From assembly GCF_027531815.1 (NCBI RefSeq), contig NZ_JAPZSK010000004.1, positions 62,001 to 126,000 of the forward strand: a stretch of 64,000 bases of DNA, given 5' to 3'. This document shows, in pieces, positions 32,569 to 42,034 of the stretch. A program made the translations under genes and the position numbers. Origin of the DNA: Gemmatimonas sp. (GTDB taxonomy: Bacteria > Gemmatimonadota > Gemmatimonadetes > Gemmatimonadales > Gemmatimonadaceae). The stretch's first letter is position 1, and the number at the start of each line of letters is the position of its first letter. The notes under the pieces were generated by a model. It worked only from the letters and a program-made list of their open reading frames with translations, searched no databases and was not told the DNA's origin.

Positions 32569-35500
32569 CTACTTCACCACCACCTCGATCGCGAGCAGGC
32601 CGACCTTGCCGACGCACAGCTTGAGCATGGCGTCGGGATGTGGTGTGCATTGCCATGGCCAGACGGCGCGATACGCCATGGCGATCGACACCGTGCCGGC
32701 ATCGCGTGCGGCGCGGATGACCGAATCGGGCAACGTTGCGAGATCGTTGCCGTCCCCCCACACGGGAGCGCCCACGGTCCAATTGGTCCCGGAGAGCAGG
32801 AATCCCCCGCTGGGCTCTGCGCCGATGACAACCAAGAGCCAGTACGTGCCCGCCGTTGATGGTGTCTGCACCGTGATGGGCACGTCGATGACGTCCCAAC
32901 GGACGGGTGTCGCGAGCGGCATGAGCTCGCGCCCCACCGTGCGCGGGTCGCCCCACGTGGGCGTCATGGACAACCACACCGACGCCGCGGCCCAAGGCGA
33001 CGAGTACTCCACCTGCAGCACTCCATCGAGCAACGCGGCGGGCGGGACCTCGATGCGCGCCCGGTCGCCACGAACGAACACCGACCTGACGCCGGCAGTC
33101 AGTCGCCCTTCCACAAGGCGCAACTGGGCGATGTTGGACTTGCCGTCGGGTCCTGGTGCGTCGGAACGAATGGTCATGATCGTCGGCGTCGCGCCGCCGC
33201 CTTCGAATTGCAGCCGCATGACGGGTGCGTTCGGGACGAGGCGCAAACCGCCGAAGCGCGCAACACCCGCGCGCGTGGTCACCCGGTCGCCGCCCAGTAT
33301 CCGCGCCGAGCCGTCGAGCGCGCGTACGCGCACCTCCCCATCGACCACATCGGTGCGTGAGGCGATGCGGACGACAGGCGAGGGAACGAGCCGAACGGCC
33401 GACTCACCGAAGAGTCGAGCGGCGGTGGTGGCCATGCTCGCCTGCTCGACTTGCAGGGCCGGCTGGTGGTACATCCGCCAGGCCACGGTTCCCATGACTA
33501 TCGTCAGCAGAGCCGCAGCGCCCGCCAGTACCCGCGTGCCGACTCGGTCCACCCGGTGATACCACGGGACGCGCGCGATTATCAGGGCGGCATCCGCTTC
33601 GGGCAGCTGCCCCACGAGATCGGTCAGCAGGTCGTGCACACGGCGATGATCGTGCCGCGCGCGGGCGCGGGCGACGAGGCGGGTGAACACCGTGCCCGCG
33701 GTCGCCAGGTCACCTGCCAGGGAGAAGTGGCGCACGGCGAGGGCGAGTCGGTCCGTAAACTGTGACTGCTCGAGGGCCGTGGCCAATCGCGCGTGTGCGT
33801 GTCGAATGGCTGCCTCACCCGCATCGGCGCGGAGCTGCTCGCCAATGACGTCATGGGTGGGGAGCCAGAACCCGCTCTCCCTTCGTACGAAGCCCTTGGC
33901 GTCAAGGTGGCGCAACAGCGTCCGCTCCTCGGGGGAACTGCCCAGCAGTTCCGGCGCCACCGGGGTTCCCGCTACGGTGAGCATGAGCAGCAGGGCCCGC
34001 TCTTCCGGTGTGCAACTGCGCAGGCGACGGAGAATCGGCGAAGCGTAGGCAATCTCGTGTATCGCCTGGGGCCAGGACGGCGCAGACCACGTACCCTCCC
34101 GCCTGTGCAGCACTCCCGTCTCCAGCGCGAGCGCCAGACGCTCGACCAGCGTGAGCGGAATGCCGGCGCAGGAGTCGGCCAGCGTACGCATGAACTGCTC
34201 CACGACAGGGCCCGCTGGCCACGTCCCGGCACTGCGGATGGCGTCGATGACGGCATCATGATCCAGCGGCGTGAGGAGGTGTGTCTGGAGCGAGGGATGC
34301 TCGATCAGCGGGGCACCGGAGCGTGCCGTCCCCGCCACCAGCAGTGGGACGTCGGCTACGCGGGTCAGCGCGAACGACAGCGCCTGTCGCGACGCCTCGT
34401 CCATCCAGTGCAGGTCATCGACCAACAGCGCCAGCGGCTGTTGCTCGGCCACGGCGTGCACCAGATCCAGCAGCGCCAGCGCCCGACGTGGGGTGCTGTC
34501 GGTCAGCTCGGCAGGTGAGGTTGCTGCGCTGTTGGCCGGGAAGCGGCCCGCCAACCCCGGATCCAGGCGCACCAGTTCACGGGCGCTCTCGCTCCCGATG
34601 CCTGCGGCCCCGGGCTGCATGGCCAGTGCTCGCACCAGCGATACAAGGAAGCTCCAGAGCAGCGCCTGTTCTCCGGGATGGGCGCGAACAACGAGCACGC
34701 AACTGCTGCGTCCCCTGAACCGATCGGCCAGGGCGTGCAGCAGCCGTGTCTTGCCGACGCCGGCCACCCCGGTGTACAGCAGTACGCGGCACTCGCCACG
34801 TTTGACGCGCGCCCACGCCGCCATGGCATCACCGAACGGCTCATCGCGACCGACCATGTCCAGCACGAAGTCGTCGTCGGCGTCGACTGGCGGGTGGTGC
34901 TCGCGGGTGCGCGCCACGAGGGTCTGCATGGTGGCCGAAAGGGGCCGCCCCTCCCGAGCCGCCAGCGCTTCGAGCTGATCGGCTCCGCGTCTTGCGTTAA
35001 CCGCGTCGTCGCTGTCGAGGTGGAGTTGAATCGCGAGGCGGTGTGCGTCGACGGCGTCCGGAGCACGGGCGACGAGCGCTTCTGCGACCCTCCGGCGCTC
35101 GGAGGGGCGGATGCGCGAGGGCTCGGCACGCATGGCCTGCTCCACCGCACGAATCAGCGTGTCTTCAAGGCGCCCTCGCTCGCTGGCGGCCCAGTCCTCG
35201 AACTCGTCTCCCCCCGGCAGCGACACGCCGTCGAGGAAGGGACCGGCATACAGGCGGAGCGCTTCGGCATGGTCCTGGCGGGCCACGGCGTCCAGAAACA
35301 GCTCCCGGTCGGTGACCACCGCCGCCGCCACGCCCGTGACGGCGTCGTCGCGCGTCTGGAGGAGGTCGCCGAGCACCCGGCGGAGGCGCCAGAGGGCCTG
35401 ACGGATGTTGTGCCGGGCGCGCTCCGGGGCGGCGTCGGCCCAGAGCAGGGCACTCAGCGTCTCCCGGGAATGGGGGCGCCGGCGTTCGGCGCTGCAATAG

Positions 35501-35652
35501 GCCAGGAGCGCCAGCGGCTTCCCCTTTTGCAGCAGCGGCGTGGTACCCGTGTCCGCATCGCGGCGACAGAGCTCCAGTGTGCCGAAGGTGCGAAGCAGGA
35601 ATGCCGGCGCGGGGGCCGTGTCTACCGCCTCAATGGAAGGGGCCTGCGTCAT
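32569..35652 (-). CDS. Membrane-anchored SARP/BTAD-type regulator with AAA ATPase domain
   Basis: 1027 residues. Residues 15-105 form an OmpR/SARP-type winged-helix DNA-binding domain (RTFGTLELCRRD, RRPHSRETLSALLWAD). Residues 110-250 form a bacterial transcriptional activation domain (BTAD). An AAA/STAND-type ATPase follows, with Walker A GVAGVGKT near residues 295-302 and Walker B LALLVDDLHWMDEA near 407-420. A hydrophobic segment near residues 700-722 (VLAGAAALLTIVMGTVAW) looks like a membrane anchor. The last 300 residues would lie outside the cytoplasm and carry beta-rich segments of unknown family. A DNA-binding protein with an extracytoplasmic domain would couple an outside signal to transcription. 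It is encoded upstream of the exported operon on the same strand. Confidence 0.82.
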   Translation of the reverse strand: MTQAPSIEAVDTAPAPAFLLRTFGTLELCRRDADTGTTPLLQKGKPLALLAYCSAERRRPHSRETLSALLWADAAPERARHNIRQALWRLRRVLGDLLQTRDDAVTGVAAAVVTDRELFLDAVARQDHAEALRLYAGPFLDGVSLPGGDEFEDWAASERGRLEDTLIRAVEQAMRAEPSRIRPSERRRVAEALVARAPDAVDAHRLAIQLHLDSDDAVNARRGADQLEALAAREGRPLSATMQTLVARTREHHPPVDADDDFVLDMVGRDEPFGDAMAAWARVKRGECRVLLYTGVAGVGKTRLLHALADRFRGRSSCVLVVRAHPGEQALLWSFLVSLVRALAMQPGAAGIGSESARELVRLDPGLAGRFPANSAATSPAELTDSTPRRALALLDLVHAVAEQQPLALLVDDLHWMDEASRQALSFALTRVADVPLLVAGTARSGAPLIEHPSLQTHLLTPLDHDAVIDAIRSAGTWPAGPVVEQFMRTLADSCAGIPLTLVERLALALETGVLHRREGTWSAPSWPQAIHEIAYASPILRRLRSCTPEERALLLMLTVAGTPVAPELLGSSPEERTLLRHLDAKGFVRRESGFWLPTHDVIGEQLRADAGEAAIRHAHARLATALEQSQFTDRLALAVRHFSLAGDLATAGTVFTRLVARARARHDHRRVHDLLTDLVGQLPEADAALIIARVPWYHRVDRVGTRVLAGAAALLTIVMGTVAWRMYHQPALQVEQASMATTAARLFGESAVRLVPSPVVRIASRTDVVDGEVRVRALDGSARILGGDRVTTRAGVARFGGLRLVPNAPVMRLQFEGGGATPTIMTIRSDAPGPDGKSNIAQLRLVEGRLTAGVRSVFVRGDRARIEVPPAALLDGVLQVEYSSPWAAASVWLSMTPTWGDPRTVGRELMPLATPVRWDVIDVPITVQTPSTAGTYWLLVVIGAEPSGGFLLSGTNWTVGAPVWGDGNDLATLPDSVIRAARDAGTVSIAMAYRAVWPWQCTPHPDAMLKLCVGKVGLLAIEVVVK

Positions 35653-35831
35653 TGCCGTCGAAGAATTTGGGTGAGTGCGAGTGAGACACTCGGCTGACGG
35701 CGTCTCTCCCCCGTCTCACGGACGAACAGCAGACGGCCGGCAGACGGTGGGACGCCAGCATGCGCCCACAGTGTGCAAGTCTTCCTTCTCTCGAGGTCCG
35801 TATGCGCCGTCTCCGTCCCAGCGGGTCCATC

Positions 35832-36860
35832 ATGACGTTCCACAAGATGCGCCTGGTATTCCCGAGTGCACTCCTCCTGCTTGCCAGCCTCGCACCGGCG
35901 GCGCGGGCGCAGACGGTGACGCTGCTCCCCGCCCTGCCGTTCGACAATTCCTTTGCCACGTGGGGTACGAGTCCGAACAACGTGTGGGCCGCCGGAGGAG
36001 TGCGCGGCATTGCCCGCTTCGACGGTACCACGTGGACCTCGGAAACGGTCACCACCGGCTTCAATCGGTACACCGTGTTTGGTACGGCGACCGGCACGAT
36101 GTATTCCTCAGGGCAGCTGGGGTACCAGTCCGGCGCACTGCTGCGCCGAAACGCCTCGGCCACCTGGTCGCCCGTCTTTACGGCCTCCACCGAGCTGGTG
36201 GGGCTATGGGCCGGCGATGATGGGAGTGTGCTGGTCGCCGGAGACGGTCGCTTCTTCTACAGCCCCGATGGCACGACGTTTCTCGAGGCCCCCACGGGGC
36301 TGTCGAGCGCCTTCAATATCGATCGGCTCGAGACGATCTGGGGGCGCTCCGCGAGTGATGCGTACATCGTCGGACGGGGTGGGTTGTATCGGTGGGATGG
36401 AGCAGCCTTCAGCCGTGTGAACATTGCCGCCACCGCGCTCAACTCGGTCCACTACAGCGGTGCCTCCTGGTGGGCCGTAGGGAACGGGGGGCAAGTCTGG
36501 CGTGGGAATGGCGCGACCTGGAACTCGGTGGATATGGGTACCACGAACGACATCCTCAGCGTGTGGGCGTACAGCGATGCGGACGTGTGGGTGAGCGGTG
36601 TAAACGGGATGCTGCGCCACTTCGACGGGACCTCGTGGCGCGCGGTCGCGAGCGGCACGAACGACCCGTTGGGGCGGCTACACGCGGTGGACAACAGTAC
36701 CCTGTTCGTGGGCTCCTCCAGCAACCCCGGTCTGGTGCGTCGCATTGATGTTCCTCGGGCCGCGGTCCCCGAACCGTCGTCGCTGGCGCTGGTTGCGGCG
36801 GGGGCGGCCGCGCTTGCGCTGCGACGTCAGCGGACGCGCCTGCAGCACGGGCGGAGCTGA
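35832..36860 (+). CDS. PEP-CTERM protein with beta-propeller-like repeats
   Basis: About 342 residues from the ATG at 35832; upstream in-frame ATGs exist at 35802 and 35760. A signal peptide (LVFPSALLLLASLAPAARAQ) is followed by several repeats with the pattern NNVWAAGGVRGIARFDGTTW and DADVWVSGVNGMLRHFDGTSW, expected to form a beta-propeller. The C-terminus carries a PEP-CTERM sorting signal: VPEPSSLALVAAGAAALALR followed by basic residues. This signal is recognised by exosortase, which would need to be encoded elsewhere. It is divergent from the SARP-like gene, about 180 bases away, and could be an extracellular matrix protein. Confidence 0.87.
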   Translation: MTFHKMRLVFPSALLLLASLAPAARAQTVTLLPALPFDNSFATWGTSPNNVWAAGGVRGIARFDGTTWTSETVTTGFNRYTVFGTATGTMYSSGQLGYQSGALLRRNASATWSPVFTASTELVGLWAGDDGSVLVAGDGRFFYSPDGTTFLEAPTGLSSAFNIDRLETIWGRSASDAYIVGRGGLYRWDGAAFSRVNIAATALNSVHYSGASWWAVGNGGQVWRGNGATWNSVDMGTTNDILSVWAYSDADVWVSGVNGMLRHFDGTSWRAVASGTNDPLGRLHAVDNSTLFVGSSSNPGLVRRIDVPRAAVPEPSSLALVAAGAAALALRRQRTRLQHGRS

Positions 36861-36993
36861 CACGGCGAGCACAAGGGCAGGGGAGGTCTGGCAAGGGGAG
36901 AACCCGCCTGACGCTCCCCTGTCGTCGCTGGCGGTTGGCGCCCATGCTTGAGGAGCCCGTTGCTCTCTCCTCCCCTGCGCCTCACGCCCTTCT

Positions 36994-37644
36994 GTGACCA
37001 TGACTGTGACCGGTGCCATCGCCCCACCGCAACGGTGGCCATCATTCCTCCGCGAGATCGCATGGGTGCGCCGCGTCTGGCTGGCCGGTACCCTGCTCGT
37101 GGCCGCGCCGGTGATGCCGTTACGGTCGGTCATGGCGCAATCCGCAGCACCGGCGCCGGCGCGTGCCTCCTCGCCCGAGGCGTGGACCGGCACGTGGCGC
37201 GGGGTGCTCACCACCTACGGCGCCGTGGACAGCGTGAAGTTCACGGTGCCGGTCACGCTCACCATTGCGCCGCTCGCTGAAGCCGGGGCCTATCGCTGGC
37301 GGCACGTGTACGCGAACGACAGCACGCGCAACGTGAAGGACTACGTGTTGCGCACCATCGACGCGGCGGCCGGCCGCTACGCCACCGACGAAAACAACGG
37401 CATCGTGCTGGACGAGCAGTTTGTCGGGGGCATGCTGGTGAGTGTCTTCCAGGTGGGCGAGCAGGTCATCGAGAACCGCACCGAGGTGCGGGGGGACACG
37501 CTCGTGCAGGATCTCCTCGCCTGGCGGCGCACCGCAGTACGCGAGACGCGCGGCACGGGCCCCAACGGCGAGCAGGGGGCGCCCGTGTCGTCGTTTCGCG
37601 TGACGAGCCGCCAACGGTCGGTGCTCGTGCGGGCTGGCCGGTAG
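36994..37644 (+). CDS. Exported protein of unknown function
   Basis: 216 residues from GTG at 36994 (an ATG follows at 37000). A signal-peptide-like segment ends near SVMAQSAAP. The mature part contains WTGTWRGVLTTYGAVDSVKF, YRWRHVYANDSTRNVKDY and VIENRTEVRGDTLVQDLL, a pattern of beta strands that suggests a small barrel or lipocalin-like fold. No family was recognised. It follows the PEP-CTERM gene by about 130 bases on the same strand and is followed by a weak hairpin at 37657. Confidence 0.65.
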   Translation: MTMTVTGAIAPPQRWPSFLREIAWVRRVWLAGTLLVAAPVMPLRSVMAQSAAPAPARASSPEAWTGTWRGVLTTYGAVDSVKFTVPVTLTIAPLAEAGAYRWRHVYANDSTRNVKDYVLRTIDAAAGRYATDENNGIVLDEQFVGGMLVSVFQVGEQVIENRTEVRGDTLVQDLLAWRRTAVRETRGTGPNGEQGAPVSSFRVTSRQRSVLVRAGR

Positions 37645-37656
37645 GGAGTACGACAA

Positions 37657-37684
37657 CGGGGGCGCCGCACCGCGGTCGCCCCCG
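37657..37684 (+). terminator. Possible terminator hairpin
   Basis: CGGGGGCG pairs with CGCCCCCG across a 12-base loop, 13 bases after the preceding stop codon. The sequence after it (AATCGTTCT) has few T bases, so it is only a moderate candidate. Confidence 0.45.
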
Positions 37685-37776
37685 AATCGTTCTACGGTAT
37701 CACTCCAGTCTGCCCTCTGTCATTCCTGCCGTCCCCCGTCTGTTGTTCAGCCCGGAGCATCAGGCATGCACCATGG

Positions 37777-39999
37777 TCAGACCGGGAACAGCATCTCGCG
37801 GTAGCGCGGCAGCGGCCACTGGTCGTCGGCAATCGTCAGCTCCAGCGCATCGCTCGCCTCACGCACCTCGGCCATCGTGTCGCACGCAGTCGTGGTGAGA
37901 TACACGCCCTGCGCGGCGAGGTCGTCGTGCAGATGCTCGGCCTTGGCCGTCACCTTGGCCAGCTCGGCCCGCTTGGTCTGCAGGGTGGTCACCAGCTTCG
38001 ACGTGGCGTTGGCCGCGTTGATGATGGGCTGCATGTTGATCCCCGCCGACGCCCCCTGGCCAGCCGCGCCCGCCAGCTGCCCGAGATAGGCGTAGGCGGC
38101 CGGCAGCACCTGCGTATCCACGATCTGCTGCAGCGTATGCAGCTCGATGAGGATGTCCTTCACGTAGCGCTCGAGACGCACGTGGTAGCGGCTTTCGAGC
38201 TCGACCTGCGTGAGGATGCCGGTGTTGTCGAAGAGCGCCTTGGCGCCGTCGCTCAGCAGCTGCGCGAGCGCTTCGGGGGTGCGACGCAGGTTGAGCAGCC
38301 CGCGGCGATTGGCTTCCACCACCCACTCGTCGGAGTAGTTGTTGCCCTCGAAGCGCACGGCGGCGGTTTCCTTGAACGCCTTGCGCACCACGGTGAGCGC
38401 GGCGTCGTCGGTGCTCTTGGCCGTCGTGATTTCCTTCTTCAGCTCGTCCACGAGTTCACCAATGGCCTCGGCCACCGCGGCCTGCAGCAGCATGACCGGG
38501 AAGGCGATGCTCTGCGACGCGCCCACGGCGCGGAATTCGAACTTGGCACCGGTGAAGGCGAAGGGCGACGTGCGGTTGCGATCGGTGTTGTCCTGCTCCA
38601 CCTCGGGCAGCTTGGCCACGCCCAGTTTGAGCATGGCCTGCTCGGCGTTGGTGGGCGACGTCTTGCCGGCGGCGATGTCTTCCACCACTTGCGTAAGGCC
38701 GCTGCCGAGGAACGCCGAGATGATGGCCGGCGGCGCTTCGTTGGCGCCGAGGCGGTGTTCGTTGCCGGTCACGGCAATGCCGGCGCGCAGCAGCCCGGCG
38801 TGCTTGTGCACGCCCTTGAGCACCGCCGCCAGGAAGAGCAGGAAGCGGATGTTCTGGTGCGGCGTCTTGCCCGGCTTGAGCAGGTTGGTGCCGTCGAGCT
38901 GATTGTCGGCGGCGATGGCCATGGACCAGTTGCAGTGCTTGCCCGATCCGTTGATGCCGGCGAACGGCTTTTCGTGCACGAGCGCCTGCAGGCCATGCCG
39001 CAGCGCGACCTTGCGCAGAATCGCCATCACCAGGTGGTTGTGGTCGACCGCCACTTCGCTGTCCTCGAAGTACGGCGCCATTTCGAACTGGCTGGGCGCG
39101 ACTTCGTTGTGACGCGTGGTGATGGGCACGCCGAGCTTGTAGAGCTCCGTTTCCACTTCACTGATGCACGCCTGCACGCGCTCGGGGATGCCCCCGAAGT
39201 AGTGGTCTTCGAGCTGCTGGCCACGTGGCGGCGGCGAGCCCACGAGGGTGCGGCCGGCCATCACGAGGTCGGGGCGCAGCGCAAAATGGCTGCGGTCGAT
39301 CATGAAGAACTCCTGCTCCACACCCAGCGTGGTGATCACGCGCAGCACGCCGGTGTCGCCGATGAGCCCCAGCAGCTCCGTGGCGCGCGCGGAGAGCACG
39401 TCGCAGCTGCGGAGCAGCGGGGTCATTTCATCGAGCGCTTCGCCGTTGTAGCCGATGAAGACCGACGGGATGCAGAGGTACTTGACCCCCCCGGTTTCGC
39501 TGATGAACACCGGCGAGGCGGGGTTCCAGGCGGTGTAGCCGCGTGCTTCCCAGGTGGCGCGCAGGCCGCCCGACGGGAAGGACGAGGCGTCGGGCTCCGA
39601 CTGGATGAGCTGCTCCCCCGAGAAGGTCTCGATGGGGAGGCCGTTCTCGTCGAAGGTGAGGAAGGCGTCGTGCTTTTCGGCGGTAAGGCCGGTCTGCGGC
39701 TGGAACCAGTGCGTGAAGTGGGTCACCCCGCGGGAGATCGCCCACTCCTTGATGACCTGCGCCACGACCGGGGCGATGTCGGAGTCGAGCTTTTTGCCGA
39801 GACGGATGGAGGCCGCGAGCTTCTTGTACACGTCCTTGGGCATCTTCGCGCGCATCTGGCGCAGGCCGAAGGTGTTCATGCCGAACCAGGCGCTGGTGGG
39901 CAGCTGAACGCCGTTCTCTTCGGGGCGCGGGGTGTGGCGCGGGGCGCGGTGCGAGATCTCGCGCAGGGCGACGATGCGCGAGTTGTTGTTGTTGGACAT
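37777..39999 (-). CDS. glnN: Type III glutamine synthetase
   Basis: 740 residues, the normal length for GSIII (about 700-740), which makes glutamine from glutamate and ammonia with ATP. The ATG at 39999 (MSNNNNSRIVAL) is preferred over one 15 codons upstream. GSIII landmarks are SAWFGMNTFGLRQMRAKMP at the N-terminus, VTTLGVEQEFFMIDR-type residues (VITTLGVEQEFFMIDRSHFA), ITTRHNEVAPSQFEMAP, and AGINGSGKHCNWSMA. The C-terminal 100 residues contain GSIII-specific helices. It is divergent from nothing on the left and is followed upstream by about 220 bases of regulatory sequence. GSIII typically responds to nitrogen limitation. Confidence 0.95.
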   Translation of the reverse strand: MSNNNNSRIVALREISHRAPRHTPRPEENGVQLPTSAWFGMNTFGLRQMRAKMPKDVYKKLAASIRLGKKLDSDIAPVVAQVIKEWAISRGVTHFTHWFQPQTGLTAEKHDAFLTFDENGLPIETFSGEQLIQSEPDASSFPSGGLRATWEARGYTAWNPASPVFISETGGVKYLCIPSVFIGYNGEALDEMTPLLRSCDVLSARATELLGLIGDTGVLRVITTLGVEQEFFMIDRSHFALRPDLVMAGRTLVGSPPPRGQQLEDHYFGGIPERVQACISEVETELYKLGVPITTRHNEVAPSQFEMAPYFEDSEVAVDHNHLVMAILRKVALRHGLQALVHEKPFAGINGSGKHCNWSMAIAADNQLDGTNLLKPGKTPHQNIRFLLFLAAVLKGVHKHAGLLRAGIAVTGNEHRLGANEAPPAIISAFLGSGLTQVVEDIAAGKTSPTNAEQAMLKLGVAKLPEVEQDNTDRNRTSPFAFTGAKFEFRAVGASQSIAFPVMLLQAAVAEAIGELVDELKKEITTAKSTDDAALTVVRKAFKETAAVRFEGNNYSDEWVVEANRRGLLNLRRTPEALAQLLSDGAKALFDNTGILTQVELESRYHVRLERYVKDILIELHTLQQIVDTQVLPAAYAYLGQLAGAAGQGASAGINMQPIINAANATSKLVTTLQTKRAELAKVTAKAEHLHDDLAAQGVYLTTTACDTMAEVREASDALELTIADDQWPLPRYREMLFPV

Positions 40000-40217
40000 G
40001 GCGGGGCGTGGTATGGGGACAGGTGACAGCGCACAGGCTGTCACCGATTTCGTGCGTGGATTGCAGAAATATCACCACATTCGGCCCGAAATCCAATGGA
40101 TGACGGCATCAACGCGCCACGGCCTGTGCAGCTTGTGCACGATGGTGGTGTCACAGGGCAAGAATGCCCAGTTGCACCGAAACAAGGCCGAATCGTGCCG
40201 GCCCAAGGTCCATCAAG

Positions 40218-41102
40218 TCAGATGTACGGGCGCTGCAGCGGCTCCAGAAAGGCCGCGATCTGCCGGTTGAGCTGTCCGTGGTAGGTGGCGCGGTCGAAGC
40301 CCGGGGGGTCGTGGGCTGGCGGGAAGGCGGGGGAGACCAGCGCCGGCGGGAAGGGCGTCTGAAAGCTGAAGTGCCCGGCGCCCGGCACCACCTCCTCGTG
40401 GAGCGGCGCGTTGGGGGGGAGGGCGTCGCGGATGATGTCCGCATGGAAGGCGGGGGTGACGGTATCGGCCTCGCCGCGCAGCAGCAGCACGGGCACGGTC
40501 ACCTCGTGCAGGCTGGCGGGGGGCATGAACCACCCCGCGGCGGGGGCGAGCAGCACCAGCGCCCGGAGCCCCGGCGTGTGGGTCACCTCCAGCCGCCGTG
40601 GCGCCTCGAGGGGCGTATCGAAGGGCGTGTTCACGGGCGCGCCGCCGGCGGCGGCCAGCGCGGTGCAGGCGCCAATGGAATGCCCCACGATGGCCCGCCA
40701 GTGCGGGTCGACATGGGCCCCGAGCTCGTCGTCGTGCTGCAGCGCCGCGAAGGCATCGTGCACCTGCTGCGGGCGGACCCGGAGCCGCTCGATGGTGCCG
40801 TCGAGCGACGTATCGCTGCGGCTGTTGCCCACATGCTCGGGGAGCAGCACCACGAAGCCGTGGCGCGCGAGGTAGGTGGCGGTGTCGCGGTGGGTCAGCG
40901 GCGACCCGTTGTTGCCATGGCTGATGAGCACGACCGGGTGCACCCCGGCCCGTACCGGTGCATCGGCGGCCGCGCGCACGGTGTAGGGGCCAAGCGCCTG
41001 CGGCTGCTCGGGCGCGTCCGTGGGATACAGGGCGATGAGCGGGAGCGCGCGTCCGCCCGACTGGGCCGTGAGATGCCGGAGTCCGGCCTGATGGGGTGAC
41101 AT
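40218..41102 (-). CDS. Alpha/beta-hydrolase, dienelactone-hydrolase-like
   Basis: 294 residues without a clear signal peptide. The nucleophile elbow is VGHSIGACTALAAAGG (GHSIG). The oxyanion-loop motif HPVVLISHGNNGS precedes it, and the acid and His are probably in LLLRGEADTVTPA and GAGHFSFQ. It resembles secretory and platelet-activating-factor-acetylhydrolase-like dienelactone hydrolases. Its substrate is unknown. The gene lies between the glutamine synthetase and an AraC-type regulator encoded on the opposite strand, with about 90 bases between the divergent starts. Confidence 0.87.
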   Translation of the reverse strand: MSPHQAGLRHLTAQSGGRALPLIALYPTDAPEQPQALGPYTVRAAADAPVRAGVHPVVLISHGNNGSPLTHRDTATYLARHGFVVLLPEHVGNSRSDTSLDGTIERLRVRPQQVHDAFAALQHDDELGAHVDPHWRAIVGHSIGACTALAAAGGAPVNTPFDTPLEAPRRLEVTHTPGLRALVLLAPAAGWFMPPASLHEVTVPVLLLRGEADTVTPAFHADIIRDALPPNAPLHEEVVPGAGHFSFQTPFPPALVSPAFPPAHDPPGFDRATYHGQLNRQIAAFLEPLQRPYI

Positions 41103-41191
41103 GGGGGGAATTCACCGGTGCGCCCCCGTTCCGTCAACGGCAGAGCACGGGCGGTCAAGCAGACGACCCGTTCCTGCCCCATACTCGGTAC

Positions 41192-42016
41192 ATGACACAG
41201 ACCAGCTGGGCAGACCGGATCCTGCGCGTTCTCGATGCCATTCACGGAAATCTGGACGGCGATCTCGACCCCGCCGCCCTGGCGACCGTTGCCGGATTCT
41301 CGCTGCATCACTTCCACCGCGTCTTCCGCGGCATGATCGGCGAATCAGTCATGCAGTACATCCGCCGCCAGCGACTCGAGCGCGCGGCGTTTCGTCTGCG
41401 CCACGTGGGTGGCGAGGTGTCGGCGACGGCCTTTGCGCACGGGTACGACAGTCACGAGGCGTTTACACGTGCGTTCCGCGCCCACTTCGGCGTACCGCCC
41501 CGGGAGTATCGCGACCAGCAGCGCGCGGCGAGCGACGTTGCCGTCGTGTCGGCAGAGCGCCGCGTCGAGCCCCCGCGCCGACTGCTCACGTGCCGTTTCA
41601 CGGGCCCGTACGACGCGTGCGCGCCGGCCTGGGAGCAGCTGATGGGCGTGGCCGTTGGTGTCCCGGGGGTGCGACTCGATCGTCCCACCCTGGGACTCGT
41701 ATACGACGACCCCGAGATCACGGCGCCCGAACACTGCCGCTACGATGCCGCCGTGGAGCTCGATGCGTCCACGGTGCTGCCCACCCTGCCGCCGGGGGTG
41801 GTGGCGCGTACCATTGATGGTGGTACCTACGCGGTACTGGTGCACGCGGGCTCATACGATACCATCCTCGACAGTTATGTCGCGCTGCTCGGGCGGTGGT
41901 TGCCGCGTCAGGGGTGGAATCTGGCCAACGAACCGGTCGTCGAGCGGTACGTCGTGCCGTTCGGGTCGGCCGCACCCGATGACCTGCGCACGGACGTCTG
42001 CGTCCGTTTGGCTTGA
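41192..42016 (+). CDS. AraC-family regulator with GyrI-like C-terminal domain
   Basis: 274 residues from ATG at 41192. Residues 1-110 are an AraC HTH pair (ATVAGFSLHHFHRVFRGMIGE, ATAFAHGYDSHEAFTRAFRA). Residues 125-274 form a GyrI/SOUL-like effector domain (LLTCRFTGPYDACAPAWEQL and VHAGSYDTILDSYVALLG). Such proteins often respond to small aromatic or cationic compounds. It could control the divergent hydrolase gene or the downstream alkyltransferase-like gene (inference from position). Confidence 0.9.
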   Translation: MTQTSWADRILRVLDAIHGNLDGDLDPAALATVAGFSLHHFHRVFRGMIGESVMQYIRRQRLERAAFRLRHVGGEVSATAFAHGYDSHEAFTRAFRAHFGVPPREYRDQQRAASDVAVVSAERRVEPPRRLLTCRFTGPYDACAPAWEQLMGVAVGVPGVRLDRPTLGLVYDDPEITAPEHCRYDAAVELDASTVLPTLPPGVVARTIDGGTYAVLVHAGSYDTILDSYVALLGRWLPRQGWNLANEPVVERYVVPFGSAAPDDLRTDVCVRLA

Positions 42017-42034
42017 GGGAGACCGATACCGACC

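Noticed and set aside
37927-40026. 699-residue plus-strand ORF opposite glutamine synthetase
   Set aside because: It has no recognisable motif and lies fully within the glnN gene on the other strand.
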